Shown here: in pieces, positions 50,694 through 62,576 of the stretch
Layout: every line of letters begins with the position of its first letter
Numbering within the stretch: the first letter of the stretch is position 1
Assembly (NCBI RefSeq): GCF_905147365.1
Contig: NC_056408.1
Span: 6,758,001 to 6,822,000 of the forward strand
DNA from: Aricia agestis
Taxonomy: Eukaryota; Arthropoda; Insecta; Lepidoptera; Lycaenidae
Reading direction: 5' to 3'
Length of the DNA: 64,000 bases
The notes under the pieces: generated by a model
The model's database searches: none
What the model was told of the DNA's origin: nothing
The model's input: only the letters and a program-made list of their open reading frames with translations
Position numbers and translations under genes: made by a program

Positions 50694-50825
50694 GGAGATC
50701 GCAGATGACAGACTTTTTGTGCGATCGAGTCTGCGGCGCCCATACAGTCGGCATGTTGCGGCCATGCCGACTGGATGGGCGCCGCAGACTCGATCGCCCA
50801 AAAAGTCTGTCGTCTGTGATCTGCC
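50694..50825. mobile_element. Near-perfect GC-rich foldback MITE, 132 bp
   Basis: CAGATGACAGACTTTTTGTG then GATCGAGTCTGCGGCGCCCA on the left is mirrored by TGGGCGCCGCAGACTCGATC and its continuation on the right, around ATGTTGCGGCCAT. A short TTA/TA borders both ends. The frame across it simply reads through the palindrome. Confidence 0.8.
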
Positions 50826-51204
50826 TTATTCCACGTGGAAACTAATGAGCATTCAATAAAACAAGAACAAACGCAAACATCGGTAAAACTATGTCAAAGT
50901 CAATTAAGTAATAAATCATTGTCAGTCCTAAACACCATAAAAGTATCATTGACAAACGCTTAGTAATAATAAATCTTAACGTAAATGTAAAGTTGATGCA
51001 GATTTTATCTCACCTAAGCATACGACAGAAACATTGTTTCTTGGAAATGAATTAACATTACAAAGAATAAAACGAAATAGGTGTCCTATAATAACAGAAG
51101 AAAGAGTGAAATATAGAAAGTTTTGGAAGAGTTAAATCGCAAAAACTACTTTGACCAAAAATTACATACACCACAAGAAAAATCTAAATTACAAGTTATT
51201 TTTT

Positions 51205-51415
51205 TTACTAGATGACGACCGCAACACCGTCGCGCCTAAATTCGTTAATGCGCGGGAACCGTACATTTTTCCGGGATAAAAAGGACTTCGTTCCCACGAC
51301 AGGAGGATTGCAGGACTCAAAGTATCTCCATACCCAGCAAAATTTGGGGCTGAAGAGGTTACAGACAGACAGACACACTTTCGCATTTATAACATGTTTA
51401 AGTATGGATTTATTA
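51205..51415 (-). mobile_element. Lep1-like repeat ('GCGAAAGTGTGTCTGTCTG' family), minus strand
   Basis: ACTAGATGACGACCGCAACA opens the element, with GGGAACCGTACATTTTTCCG inside and ACAGACAGACAGACACACTT near the end. A variant segment (TCCCACGACAGGAGGATTGC) differs from the copies at 60.9-61.4 kb. Confidence 0.7.
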
Positions 51416-52228
51416 TATTATAGTATCCTGATGTTGTACTAAAACAACAAAGATAAAGTGAGAACGGGGAAATAAAAAAAAATACTCCTTTTGTGATGTT
51501 AAAAGCTCTACAAAAATTGTAAGTCATCGCATGATTTTAAAAAGCAATTTAACTTTATGCATCAATCAACAGCAAACATTGGTTCTTCCCTGTGAACTAA
51601 TACTTGTACTTTCTCACTAGTTGATTTGATGGACCGTGTATGTTAATAAAATATAGCTTTCAGTGTTAATAATTTGTTATTTTCTCCAGTAGGTACTAAA
51701 ATCGGATGTTTTTATAAAAATTACAAGCTGATTATTATTTATTTCAGACACATAATATTATGATTGACAGAAAAAGGAAATTATAATAATTATGGCAACG
51801 AAGAAATTGTTTTTTTTTTTTATAAATTAAAGATCAACACTGTCGTATTATACGTGCATTGCATGACAATTATTAAGTAAAAGTATACAACTAAACAATA
51901 TTATGACGTTAATTAAGTGACAAGCTAAGTCAAGCTTTAATAATAATTCATTTTTGTTTATTAAATATCTGTTTCAAGTTATAGTCATCTAAAGATTCAA
52001 TGTTATTAGCCCATTACTTATTAGCATTGCGGTAGTTTTGCATAACATGTGCATATATCCATCGGACCTTGTTAAATATGATGGTTTATAATTTGCATCG
52101 CCTACAATAATTAAGTAATTAAATATACATCAACACTACATTTTTCTGTTCATTCCGCGTTAATCATTAAGCTTTTATTGATTGCTGCATTTAAGATTTA
52201 TTTTAAATGTTTCTAGTTTATACAAATA

Positions 52229-52455
52229 ACGAGCTTTTGCCCGCGGCTTCGCTCACATTAAGAAGTATTGTTATATACAAACTTTCCTCCCGTATTTAAA
52301 CCCCTTGGAGGTGGAATTGATCAAAATCCTTTCTTAGCGGATGCCTACGTCATAATATCTACTAAATTTCAGCCCGATCGGTCCAGTGATTTGGGCTGTG
52401 CGTTGATAGATCACCATGTCAGTTAGTCACCTTCGAGTTTTATATATATAGATAG
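52229..52455 (-). mobile_element. Lep1-like element, uninterrupted copy
   Basis: GAGCTTTTGCCCGCGGCTTC, AAGAAGTATTGTTATATACA and TTTCTTAGCGGATGCCTACG are as in 16137-16373. It ends in TATATATAGATAGATAGA. Confidence 0.7.
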
Positions 52456-52843
52456 ATAGAAGATAGATAACATTCGAGTGTCTGATTTTTCAGATTCTTA
52501 ACGGCTTCATTGTGAGCTATTAAGTTATTGCGAGTAAAATAATATGTTAGAATCCTAACTTAATTAGTCAAACATCAGTCTAGAAACAATAATTATTGTA
52601 TTGTTTCTAAAATGATCTTAATGGCTGGCAAGCAAAAAGACGTCGTAAAGTTTTGAAAACAGCACACGCACATTAAAAGCACGTTAAAGTAGTTATGATG
52701 TGCATTGTTTATGACAAAATTTCGACACAAGTAAATTTGTAAGTAAATGGAGCGAGTGGAATGCATTGAGATTTCATACAATAAATCTTTGATACTCAAA
52801 TAATGTAACAACATCAAATATTAAGAACAGAAAAGCTACTCCA

Positions 52844-53164
52844 GTAGCCTTAGCACGGCCACCAGTAGAAATGCGAAAGTATGGACAAACTGTGGACATA
52901 AACTAAAGGTTCCGTTCCGATCTTTACCGCGGCCAATCGCGACCGACAAAAATTCAATTAAAATGCCACTTTATGACAGACTAAAGTTATAAAGTATATG
53001 TCATAGAGTAGGATATTATTTGAATTTTTAGGACTAAAGTCTGTCATAAAGTGGCATTTTAATTGAATTTTTGGGAACGAAAAAAGATCGGAACGCTACC
53101 TTAAGTTTATCTCCACAGTTTGTCCATACTTTCGCATTTCTACTGGTGGCCGTGCTAAGGCTAC
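52844..53164. mobile_element. Foldback element, 321 bp, with arms over 100 bp
   Basis: GTAGCCTTAGCACGGCCACC at the left and its exact complement at the right begin long arms that also share GAAATGCGAAAGTATGGACA and AATTCAATTAAAATGCCACT. The arms differ in the segment beside the loop (TTCCGTTCCGATCTTTACCG against AGCGTTCCGATC...). Confidence 0.8.
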
Positions 53165-53207
53165 AGGCGGCTTGCAAAGTTATTATGGTTTCTGAACCGT
53201 TTTTCGC

Positions 53208-53255
53208 ATTTACATAAACCATGATATTTTGATAAATATCATGGTTTATGTAAAT
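53208..53255. repeat. Perfect hairpin, 22-bp arms and 4-nt loop
   Basis: ATTTACATAAACCATGATAT (plus TT) at 53208-53229 pairs with 53234-53255. A SINE begins 3 bp later. Confidence 0.85.
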
Positions 53256-53257
53256 AA

Positions 53258-53494
53258 ATATACGTGGGAGAGCCATGCTTCGGCACGAATGGGCCGGCTC
53301 GACCGGAGAAATACCACGTCCTCACAGAAAACCGGCGTGAAACAGCGCTTGCGCTGTGTTTCGCCGAGTGAGACCCTATTCCCTTCCCTACCCTCCCCTA
53401 TTACCCTATTCCCTCTTAAAAGGCCGGCAACGCACCTGCAGCTCTTCTGATGCTGCGAGTGTCCATGGGCGACGAAAGTTGCTTTCCATCAGGT
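53258..53494 (+). mobile_element. GC-rich SINE family C, copy truncated at 3' end
   Basis: It matches 34557-34871 from ACGTGGGAGAGCCATGCTTC to GCTTTCCATCAGGT but lacks the GTGACCCG...poly-A end and part of the CCGGAGGCCC segment. Confidence 0.75.
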
Positions 53495-54824
53495 ATAATA
53501 TATTCTGAAGTCAACAGTAATACAGTGCAAGGGTTGTTAGTGGTTCTGCTAAGCTAACTTACATTACAGTTTGGATACGGTTTCAATTCAGTCTCGATAG
53601 AAGCTACAAAATGTTTTTTCATATTATTATTATGATGAAAAAACATTTTTTTATTTGAGTTTTTTTTTTAAGTTAAATACGAGAATTGGGGCTCAGATAG
53701 GCTTGTTCATACAATTCTAAAGAGCGCAATTTTATACGCAAGCTCTATGTCCTATGACATCACTAAAGATGAGCAAATACCGAATGATTCTTCATACGTC
53801 TCTTTGTTTCTCAGTAGGTTTACAGCATTGTTGCTTTGCTTAATTATAGACAGTTTAAATGTCACTAATGATGCATTCTGATGCAAAACAACGGTTTACG
53901 TAATTATATGTTAAATCACCATACGCGGTTACTTGTTTCGACTGTTTCCTTTCTTGTTCTTGTACGAAAATGCCATCCAAAGTTCAGCTTTAAGTCCTTT
54001 TGAAATTTAAATAAGCTTATGTACATTCTTTAATGAGCTTATCGGTTGTGTTATCTAAATTTTTGAATCTTTGAGAAAATCGTTTTTTTAGATGTTTTCC
54101 TTTTTTAACATAAGTTAAATATAAGTTAAATTCAGATAAGAGGTAATTATGTCTTCATTGTTACAGTAATGATACTGTATAACCTTGTCGTGCAATTATT
54201 ATATGATGGTTTTTACTTCTATGAATTAAAATAACGTTTAGGGGAACAACAACAAAGCCAAATAATTAAATAGTAGATAATTAATGTAATTATACACTGT
54301 ATATAATAATAATAACTACGGAACCCTAACCAGGAAAAAAGTTTGTACACAACTGCAAAAACGAAAACTTTGAGAGCCAAAAATATATTTATAGGGATCA
54401 ATTTACACTTTTTTACAATCAGATGATGTAAGATAAGATGTCATACATGAGCTAAGCCGTACTTGAAAATGTATATTGTGTAACCGCACTGCGCACATAA
54501 AAACAAATGTTGGTTAGTATGAAATATGAAGCCCCCTGGAGCGAGAGAAGCGCCTTGCAAGTTCTAATTGATTATTACCTACATTGTCCTCAGACAAGGG
54601 GTCAAAAGGTCGATTAAACGTCAATCAACTCTTTTCTTGCATCACTTATATTAGTCACAAATCTCACGACTTTTTTAAAGAATTTCAGTGAACGAAACCA
54701 AATTATGGAGTCAGGTCCTATTCCCGTTGAAAAAACTTGACTTGGCTCTAGACAACTAAGCATGCTGTAATCCGCATGTGTATAAGTGCGAGAACATAGA
54801 GTAATACGATTGTAGATTTAGATA

Positions 54825-55080
54825 CGAGAATCGGTCACCAAATAATTTTCATGTGCAAGCTATTAATACAATATGGATCCATCTGAAGAGTAAATAAATG
54901 AGTAATAAAAATCCTACAAATAAAAAACACGACTGTTTCCTTTCTTGTTCTTGTACGAAAATGCCATCCAATCGAGAATCGGTCACCAAATAATTTTCAT
55001 GTGCAAGCTATTAATACAATATGGATCCATCTGAAGAGTAAATAAATGAGTAATAAAAATCCTACAAATAAAAACCACGA
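54825..55080. repeat. 108-bp direct duplication with 40-bp templated filler
   Basis: 54825-54932 recurs at 54973-55080 with one substitution (offset 148). The 40-bp insert between them is copied from 53939-53980 (CGACTGTTTCCTTTCTTGTT ... AAAATGCCATCCAA, 42 bp identical at 54930-54971). Confidence 0.9.
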
Positions 55081-55160
55081 TAGTCGTCATTATACCCACT
55101 TATAAGTTATAAGTTATAACATATAACGCACTTATACAAATGTTTCGTCAAATAATGGTA

Positions 55161-55324
55161 TGTACTATCAGAGAAGTTGATTCCTATGCAAATCGGGGAC
55201 CTAAGTAGTTTGGTTGCGTTACGTCAAACCCAGCTGACAGATCACAATTAACATTGAATTGATATATTCGACCAAATAACGTTGGTCTGTCAATTGCATA
55301 GGAATCAACTTCCTCGATGGTACA
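55161..55324. mobile_element. MITE with GAAGTTGATTCCTATGCAA ends
   Basis: GAGAAGTTGATTCCTATGCA at the left is inverted as TGCATAGGAATCAACTTCCT at the right. The interior includes GTTGCGTTACGTCAAACC. Fragments occur at 48040 and 15305. Confidence 0.7.
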
Positions 55325-56505
55325 ACGCATATAATATTATTAGTAGGTATACGATAATATTATCAACCTGCACGTGACTCAATCTCAAAATGAACGAGTT
55401 AAGACTTGACTCTTGAGTCTTGAGTCAGTCGAAAAGGATTTGAGATTTTGAATAATATGAAATTAATATTCACTTTAGTTTTACACCTTCATCGGTCTAT
55501 GACACAACAAGTTTTGTGTACACTGTACACATGTAATATTTATAAGAGGCGTTAGAACAAGAACCCATTCTTAAATTCTGAAGCATGGAACTAAATGGTC
55601 ATGTTCTAAAAATACCCGACCACACCGCCTCATGAATCATAGATATCCTTAAAGACACTCGAAAGAGGGAATAAAAATAGCTCGGGAGTAATTGTTTTGC
55701 GTAGATAACGACATAATTAAGTTGGAAGTTGAAACAAACCAAAAGTCAGTCACGACTACAAATGATAGGTCTCGGTCAGTTGAAATGATGGCATTAAATA
55801 ATGAGTAGTTCAACAAATTGGTCATTAAATATAACCATTATTATGGAGATATACGATCACTGAGGCAATATTTATAGACCTACAATTTGTAAAACCTCGT
55901 TTGGATAACAAACAAGGCATTGTTTTTAAATTAGTCGAACAATATTTTAAGTATTTTTGAAATTATTTATTGTTTAATGGATGTAAGAGATTGACTCTAT
56001 AAAATAAAGACTCAATGTTATCTCGTCATTTTTATTCATTACAGTATCGAATTTATTATTAAATTTAATACAGACCTACATATTTGACACTGCAATTTTT
56101 GTACATATTTATAGCTACGAACAAATAACTATACAATGTTATGCGCGTCAATAGTGCCGAAAGCAAAATTTTATTTACCGGTGTAAATTTAATTTTCAAT
56201 GTGTCATGGATACTTTTGAGCGTAAAAAAATTGCCATACGTTATAATATCTTCGTTGAAAATGAAAATAAAAGTAATGGTACTGTCAACTCGCCAGATTT
56301 TAAATTGCAGCGTTCAGTTTCAGGTTATAATCAACCCACGCAATATGTTATGTAGCGAAATCTTTTTAATTGATAGTTGCTGAATTGCGCGTTCGTACAC
56401 AGATTTATTTTATCATGCCAATTTAGAATTAGTGGGCAATTAGTTTTATTTTGTAGCACCTCCATCGTGGCTATCGCAGACACAATATAGATTTTCAATT
56501 ATTAT

Positions 56506-56523
56506 GCGGCAGCCGGCTGCCGC
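56506..56523. repeat. Perfect 18-bp GC palindrome
   Basis: GCGGCAGCCGGCTGCCGC is wholly self-complementary in very AT-rich surroundings. Its role is unknown. Confidence 0.6.
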
Positions 56524-57025
56524 CTGGGGAATTATAGGTTAATCAGAGTCACACTGCACACAGTACACTAGAACAACAGCAATCTTAATAAAGCAAAGGA
56601 AATTAAAATAGGCGTCCAATATTTATAGTGAACAAATACAATTGATTTATCTCATATGATTGAAATAAGTAATAATAAAATGAGCTGTAGTTTTAGAGAT
56701 GATAAACAAACTTTTGATTAATTGTATTTGTATCATCAATTAGAAAATGTTATGTTTTAAAGCACTTAAATTGTGCTTAATTTTAGGAAGTTAGAAAGGG
56801 GGGGCTATTTATGGCTCATACACGTCTTAGCCCTTCTAAAGTAAGTTCAAAGGGCCCGACTCAATCATTTTAAAAGTGTCTCATACTCGTTCATTATATT
56901 TTTACGATCCATTTTGTTTTTCAATTAAATGTGCAAGTTATGTCTCGAATGAATTCATCTGTTAACAAATCCTATTCCTATTCTTTTCATTTATGACTAC
57001 TTTAGTAAAGTATGTTGGTAATGAA

Positions 57026-57572
57026 CATCGGATTATATGCATTTGCATATTTGCATTTATGCAAAAGCATTTATTGGCACTTTTTAGGCTATAGTGCATA
57101 TTTTGGCAATTTTTCGTTGATAGTGCATATTTCGGCCATATTATGCCCTCGTAGTCTCCAAACTAGCTATCATAATACACACCGAGGCAACGAAACAGGT
57201 ATCAGATAGACCAAAATACTTCAAATATGTGGCCCGCCCCTGTTTCAAGACTTCCGCAATATACCCGATAGGTACAATATCTTTCTAGAAACAAAATCTT
57301 TCTTTTTACTGGCATAAAATGGCATAAATTAGGTACTGAACTTCCATGAAAATTGCAATTGGAAAGTAGGAAAAAATCCTGGATTTGATGGAATTATGGA
57401 AATTAGCGCATTTGTTATGGGAAACACCGGAAAACTCTTCCAAAAATAATAAGTTTTAGTAATAAGTGACTTTTGATTGTGCATATTTTGTGCATATTTC
57501 GGCGATTTTTTCGTGCATATTTGCATGCATATTAATTTCGGCACTTTGATCGTGCATATAATCCGATGTCTA
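57026..57572. mobile_element. hAT-like non-autonomous element, 547 bp, 8-bp duplication
   Basis: GTAATGAA at 57018-57025 is repeated at 57573-57580. The ends are CATCGGATTATATGCA and, inverted, TGCATATAATCCGATGTCTA. Many subterminal copies of GTGCATATTT(T/C)GGC occur near both ends, as expected for transposase-binding sites. There is no long frame. Confidence 0.75.
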
Positions 57573-57692
57573 GTAATGAAGATTTTCAAATAATGATTTG
57601 CAAGGAAATTAATATTTAATTACCCTTTGGGTACGAAACGCTAAAAAAAATTGCATTGTTGACACAAACACACTGATACTATTTACTAATTA

Positions 57693-58094
57693 TGGACAAA
57701 ATACCAGAGGAGAGACATTTAAACCACTTCGGATACTACAACTTGTCAAGTTATGAGGGAAGGTCGCATCTGACAGTGCGTCAAAAAATCATTGCTCAAC
57801 TCATGTTCCAGTACTTAGAATAAGTGGCAGCAACTACCCACGCACCTAATCTCAATATCGAAGCTGAATCAATCGCCCACGTGTTGACTAGTCATCACAA
57901 TCTAACAAAGGTAGCCGATTTGCCGTCGCACAGTACGCCCATTATGACAAATATGGACATTTAAACGTTTTTAAATGTGGGTGGTAGAGAGCCCGTGCCT
58001 TTATATGGTGATCTACTGGCGCCCCGCAACATAAAATATTGCGTCATGAAACACATGTTTCGAATTTGTAAAAGCGTCGTTGAGAACTTGAGGT
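57693..58094 (+). pseudogene. Possible decayed coding sequence, unknown family
   Basis: From an ATG at 57693 one frame runs 134 codons with only two interior stops (after FQYLE and after TNMDI). It includes segments such as VGGREPVPLYGDLLAPRN. After a likely frameshift at about 58090 another frame stays open to a double stop near 58222 (KHLPEVVLLTRNYIHNASGY). I do not recognise the protein. Stops are fewer than expected for AT-rich DNA but not beyond chance over a 64 kb search. It could be an old transposon, viral or host-derived remnant. Confidence 0.22.
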
Positions 58095-60308
58095 AGCTTT
58101 AAATAAAAAAATCATGTTTCTAAAGTCAAAGAAACACTTACCCGAAGTAGTATTACTTACTAGAAACTACATTCATAATGCAAGTGGATATGAAATACTC
58201 ATGGAAATGATAGAAAGATGATGAAATAGCCGCGAACTGCTTTGGGAAAGTTATGACAGTGCCTTTCCTCAAGATTTGGCTGGGCGCTACTGCACGGTAA
58301 AATATTATTGACACAACGTTATTATCTTGTTACTTGAAACAGAAAGATGAATAACAATTAGATAACAATACCGTCTGTCACTCAAATTTTGCTTATGGTG
58401 ACAAAAAATGCAACCACATGTCATACACAAATCAACACAAAATATTTAACCGACACAAATACGTAACGGTATGACAACCGATTCCGACGTATTTCATAAC
58501 GTATTGCCCATTGTAAGCTGTGACAAATTATCATGCTGTATACACCGCACATGACAATAGCTCGAGTTTGCTTGCAAGTGATTAAAATATTTAGAACACG
58601 AACAAAGTTAAACATTATGAACCCTAATTACAAACTTGAGGATATTAGGTAAGTTACCAAAAGAAAAAGAAAAAAAACGGTGATTAAAAAAAGACTGCAA
58701 AGTCAGCTTCTCTATGCTCTACTTAATCTGTTATTGTTGATTGCGCACTATAATAATAATGTAAAAAATTTTAAAACTTCGATAGTTATCTTAACGACAG
58801 CCGTATTAGATATGCACTATCATTATATTATGTTTCTTATTGTTTTCAGAAAATAAATTCCGTATTGATATGATCATAAACTATGTAGTAACTCAGGCTA
58901 TCAGACAAAGCAAGGTTTTGTCAACAGGTACACGAAGAATCCAGCTGCATTTTAAATAACATCTATATTGTTGTACAAATAAACCACGAACACAAACTTG
59001 TTTAAACAAAACAATTAATAATACAACAAACATGATTAATAATTCGATAAACAATACGATAAATTTTGTATTCTAATTTGAACCAGATTTGGTAGTGCAA
59101 ACAATGTTCAAACGATTTATTGCAAAGGATAACCATACCGTTGTACGGATTTAAAAGAACAGCAAAATTTGATCCCTAGCATCAACACTCGCCGTTGTTG
59201 AAGCATGAGTCGAGCAGCATATTTAATAGAGAAGATTATAAGAACATTATTTATATTATTATAAATAATTACAAATAGGATAAATAGTGTAAAATTTAGT
59301 AGAAAGAAATTAAGATGATAAACATTTAAAAGGAACAGATAATGATGAGACAGGCAACAGTGGGAAATGCCCGTAGCGATCATCAATTTTTCTTCTTGCT
59401 GAAGAAACTATTGTCCAACGAGAGAATTCTTACGCAAGAAATGCACAGACGATTTACTCCAAGTATGTATTACAATAAATTGCCTAAAGTGATATAGAAC
59501 TGCAATAGTAAACAAAATATATATTAAAACAAGATAGAGATAGAATCTCTATGTTGTTAATTTTTGAAAACTCTACTAAAGGCAACTTATTATTTAAATT
59601 ATTTTGTTTATAGGTTTCATATATTTTCCAATTCACAACAATATAGTTATCCTAGAGACATACAGAAGCCTGTTTGGAGCTTTGAATCTTAGCAAGTTGA
59701 TGCTATTTAAAATTTCGCTCTGTCAAGTGTTTACAAGTAAATTCCGCTAATACGAAGATGAAAACTGAAACGATCAAATTATTGGCAGGCTTCCAGCTGT
59801 GTTTGATTTTTATGTGAGAAGGGACGTCAAAGACGGACGATTTTTCTCTGTAGACGACAGTTGATAGAGAGTGGAGACTGATTTTAATCAATTTGATAGA
59901 GTGCTTTTACGCTAAGGTCGTCTTATAGCACGTAGTTTCTAAATAGACTTATATTACGCTTACTCTCTTACAATTAAAAAAAGTAGAAGCATTTGATAAT
60001 GTTAAGTAAGATAGTTATTTATAATATCAATTAATTTAAACAGTCTTCCTGATGTAATAATTCATTTTACAGATTCGCAAGTTTTGTGAAAAGTAATTTT
60101 ATTTTTTAGTCCATGCGCAAACGGAAGCTATGCCGTTAAAATTTTATTAGAAATCTTAATGTTATTGATTTTATGCATATTTTAGGTCATACAAATTATA
60201 TCCGTTTTCCTGAAACGTGACCTGTTTATTGCTATAAAACAGATTCCTAGAATGTTGTTAATACTCCTAACTGACATAGTTAAACAAGTATTGTCAACTG
60301 GGTACAGT

Positions 60309-60400
60309 CATTTTGGGTAACTTTGAATTGCGGTTTAACTTTGAACAATACAATAATGTATTGTTCAAAGTTAAACCGCAATTTAAAGTTACCCAAAATG
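60309..60400. repeat. Long hairpin, 43-bp arms with one mismatch and 6-nt loop
   Basis: 60309-60351 (CATTTTGGGTAACTTTGAAT ...) pairs with 60358-60400 at 42 of 43 positions. Confidence 0.9.
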
Positions 60401-60888
60401 AGCGTAATAAATTCAATTATTTTCTTGGTTAAAGACGATATTATGCCATTTTTATTGAACACCACGAAGAGTTTACAAGTAGCATAGCCAACTTAAACAT
60501 AATTTCAACTTTACCTCTGACACAATATCTGACTCAGACATTCACAGAACTCCGTTAGCTGTTTAATTAGAATTCTTTTACGTCAGCAACAAAAAGACCC
60601 AAACACGTGATGATCAGCTGTCAATTCACAAAGGGGATCGAAAGTGATCCCACAAAAGTGAACCTGCCAGGTACAAAAGCCAACCTGACAAGTAAACAGT
60701 TTTTGTATCATTTAATCCCCGTTTTTACACCAGCCACAAGCGTATTTGGGTTTCGTTTTACCGAATTATGTATAACTGTGACAAAATATCGATTATTACC
60801 TGTTATAATACAATTGAAATTGACATATTTAATACTTAAATTCTATCACATGCTAAAGATCGAATTAAAAATAAAGGTCGAATTAAAA

Positions 60889-61437
60889 ATCCATACTTTA
60901 CTAATATTATAAATGCGAAAGTGTGTCTGTCTGTCTGTTACCTGTTCACGCTCAAACCGCTTAACCGATTTTGCTGAAATATGGCATGGAGATACTTTGA
61001 GTCCCGAGAGAGGAAATAGGATAGTTTTCATCCCGGAAAAATGTACGGTTCCCGCTCGATAAACGAATTCTGGCGCAACGGAGTTGCGGGTGTTATATAG
61101 TGTAATATAAATTAATTTAGTAAGTAGTTTAACCGTTAATGAATTAATAATTATCATACAAAAATTAACCTTTATGTTTGGATGACATTTATAATTTTAC
61201 TAGATGACGCCCGCAACTCCGTTGCGCCGAAACTCGGTTATCGCGCGGGAACCGTACATTTTTCCGGGACAAAAAGTATCCTATGTCCTTTCCCGGGACT
61301 CAAGGTATCTCCATGCCAAATTTCAGCAAAATCGGTTGAGCGATTTGGGCGTGAAGAGGTAACAGACAGACAGACAGACAGACCGACAGACACACTTTCG
61401 CATTTATAATATTAGTATGGAAGTATGGATGGTAATC
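60889..61437. mobile_element. Two Lep1-like repeats in inverted orientation
   Basis: A plus-strand copy (60889-61100, ATACTTTACTAATATTATAA, GCGAAAGTGTGTCTGTCTGT ... GGCGCAACGGAGTTGCGGGT) faces a minus-strand copy (61196-61437, ACTAGATGACGCCCGCAACT ... CACACTTTCGCATTTATAAT). The copies are about 95 bp apart. Together they form a long inverted repeat. Confidence 0.75.
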
Positions 61438-61894
61438 TATATCCGTTGCTACTTGCATATTGGAGTACTCTTGTGATGGTGAAAATAAAACACGTTTTGA
61501 ATTTTAATATTTTAAGCGGATCATGATAATTGTACTTGACGTGTTTACATTATTACTAAATCTTTATCTCATATGATGTCATCGTGACTTCTAACGTGGT
61601 CATGGTGGAAATTCATCTCGTAGCAAAAAAACTATAATTTGAATTTGTTTAAGAAGTTTTTTAAGCTTTTTGTACTGTCAATCATCAGTTTATTTAAATA
61701 TAAAAATGGTTTCAGAATCGTAGTAATATTTGTCTAGGCAAAGACTTGTCTGCAATTTTTAATAATATTTCTCATCGATTTTTTTTTGTCAACAGAAAAA
61801 CACTTGTAAGTAATTTAAGTACTTACGTGTTAAAAATTAAAATAAAAAAAAAGAAATTATATCTTATACTCATATAAAAAAAAACTCCACAGCC

Positions 61895-61935
61895 GAACAT
61901 ATAACCTCCTCCTTTTTGGAAGTCGGTTAATAAAA
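61895..61935. repeat. Fragment 'CCTCCTCCTTTTTGGAAGTCGGTTAA'-type repeat
   Basis: CCTCCTCCTTTTTGGAAGTC then GGTTAA; related fragments are at 9110 and 17340. Confidence 0.5.
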
Positions 61936-62036
61936 TATGACGTATTTACAAGACGTTATTTAAACCGCAGGTTTAGTCGCATTAAAATCCAGTTCTTGTT
62001 AAAAGTGATTTCAACGACGATAAAATATAATAATAA

Positions 62037-62468
62037 CCAAAAACAGTTACTTCAGAGGAAAATATTCTGGAACTGATTCGTAATGGGCAAATTAAAGATA
62101 TACGAACACAGCACGATGTGATCATGTCCCAATACAAGTTCAAGGCAAATTGTAGGGAAAATAAAAACGAAATTAAAAAAGACCTTAACGGATAAGTATA
62201 AGGCTCAATTTTAAATAACTGGGAAGTAGCGTATAAACGTTCCAAAAGTGCAATCACAGATTATTACGTAGCGGCGGACAGCCACAACCTGATTGTACCG
62301 TTAACTGAGACGCGCAAAACTGACCTAGTGCCGGGAAAGTTATCAGAGACGACCGAGTTTCATTTAAGGCACGCACGGAACAATCCTTTGACCATACATA
62401 ACAGTGCTAAATACCTTTTTGCACCGAACATTATGCGTGAAACTGATAAAATCAAAAAATCCGCCTAA
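62037..62468 (+). pseudogene. Possible decayed coding sequence, unknown family
   Basis: One frame covers 143 codons with stops only at TAA-GTA-TAA (62193-62201). The part before includes ENILELIRNGQIKDIRTQHD; the part after includes SAITDYYVAADSHNLIVPLT and ends KKSA-stop. There is no initiating Met in the second part. An overlapping minus-strand frame is also open over half of it, which weakens the case. Not recognised. Confidence 0.22.
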
Positions 62469-62576
62469 TGCAATTCGCTAAATAGAACAGGACACATGAT
62501 GAAGTCTCAAGAACCTTTCAGTTATTTGTAAGACAATTTGTTTGTATTAGTTAAGGACTCATATTTGTGGTACAAT

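Noticed and set aside
55560..55960. Protein-like stretches in shifting frames near 55.6-55.9 kb
   Set aside because: Several frames must be mixed freely to see it, which random AT-rich DNA also allows; no family recognised.
59340..59500. Short plus-strand frame with Lys/Leu-rich peptide
   Set aside because: About 50 codons with many stops upstream; within chance expectation.
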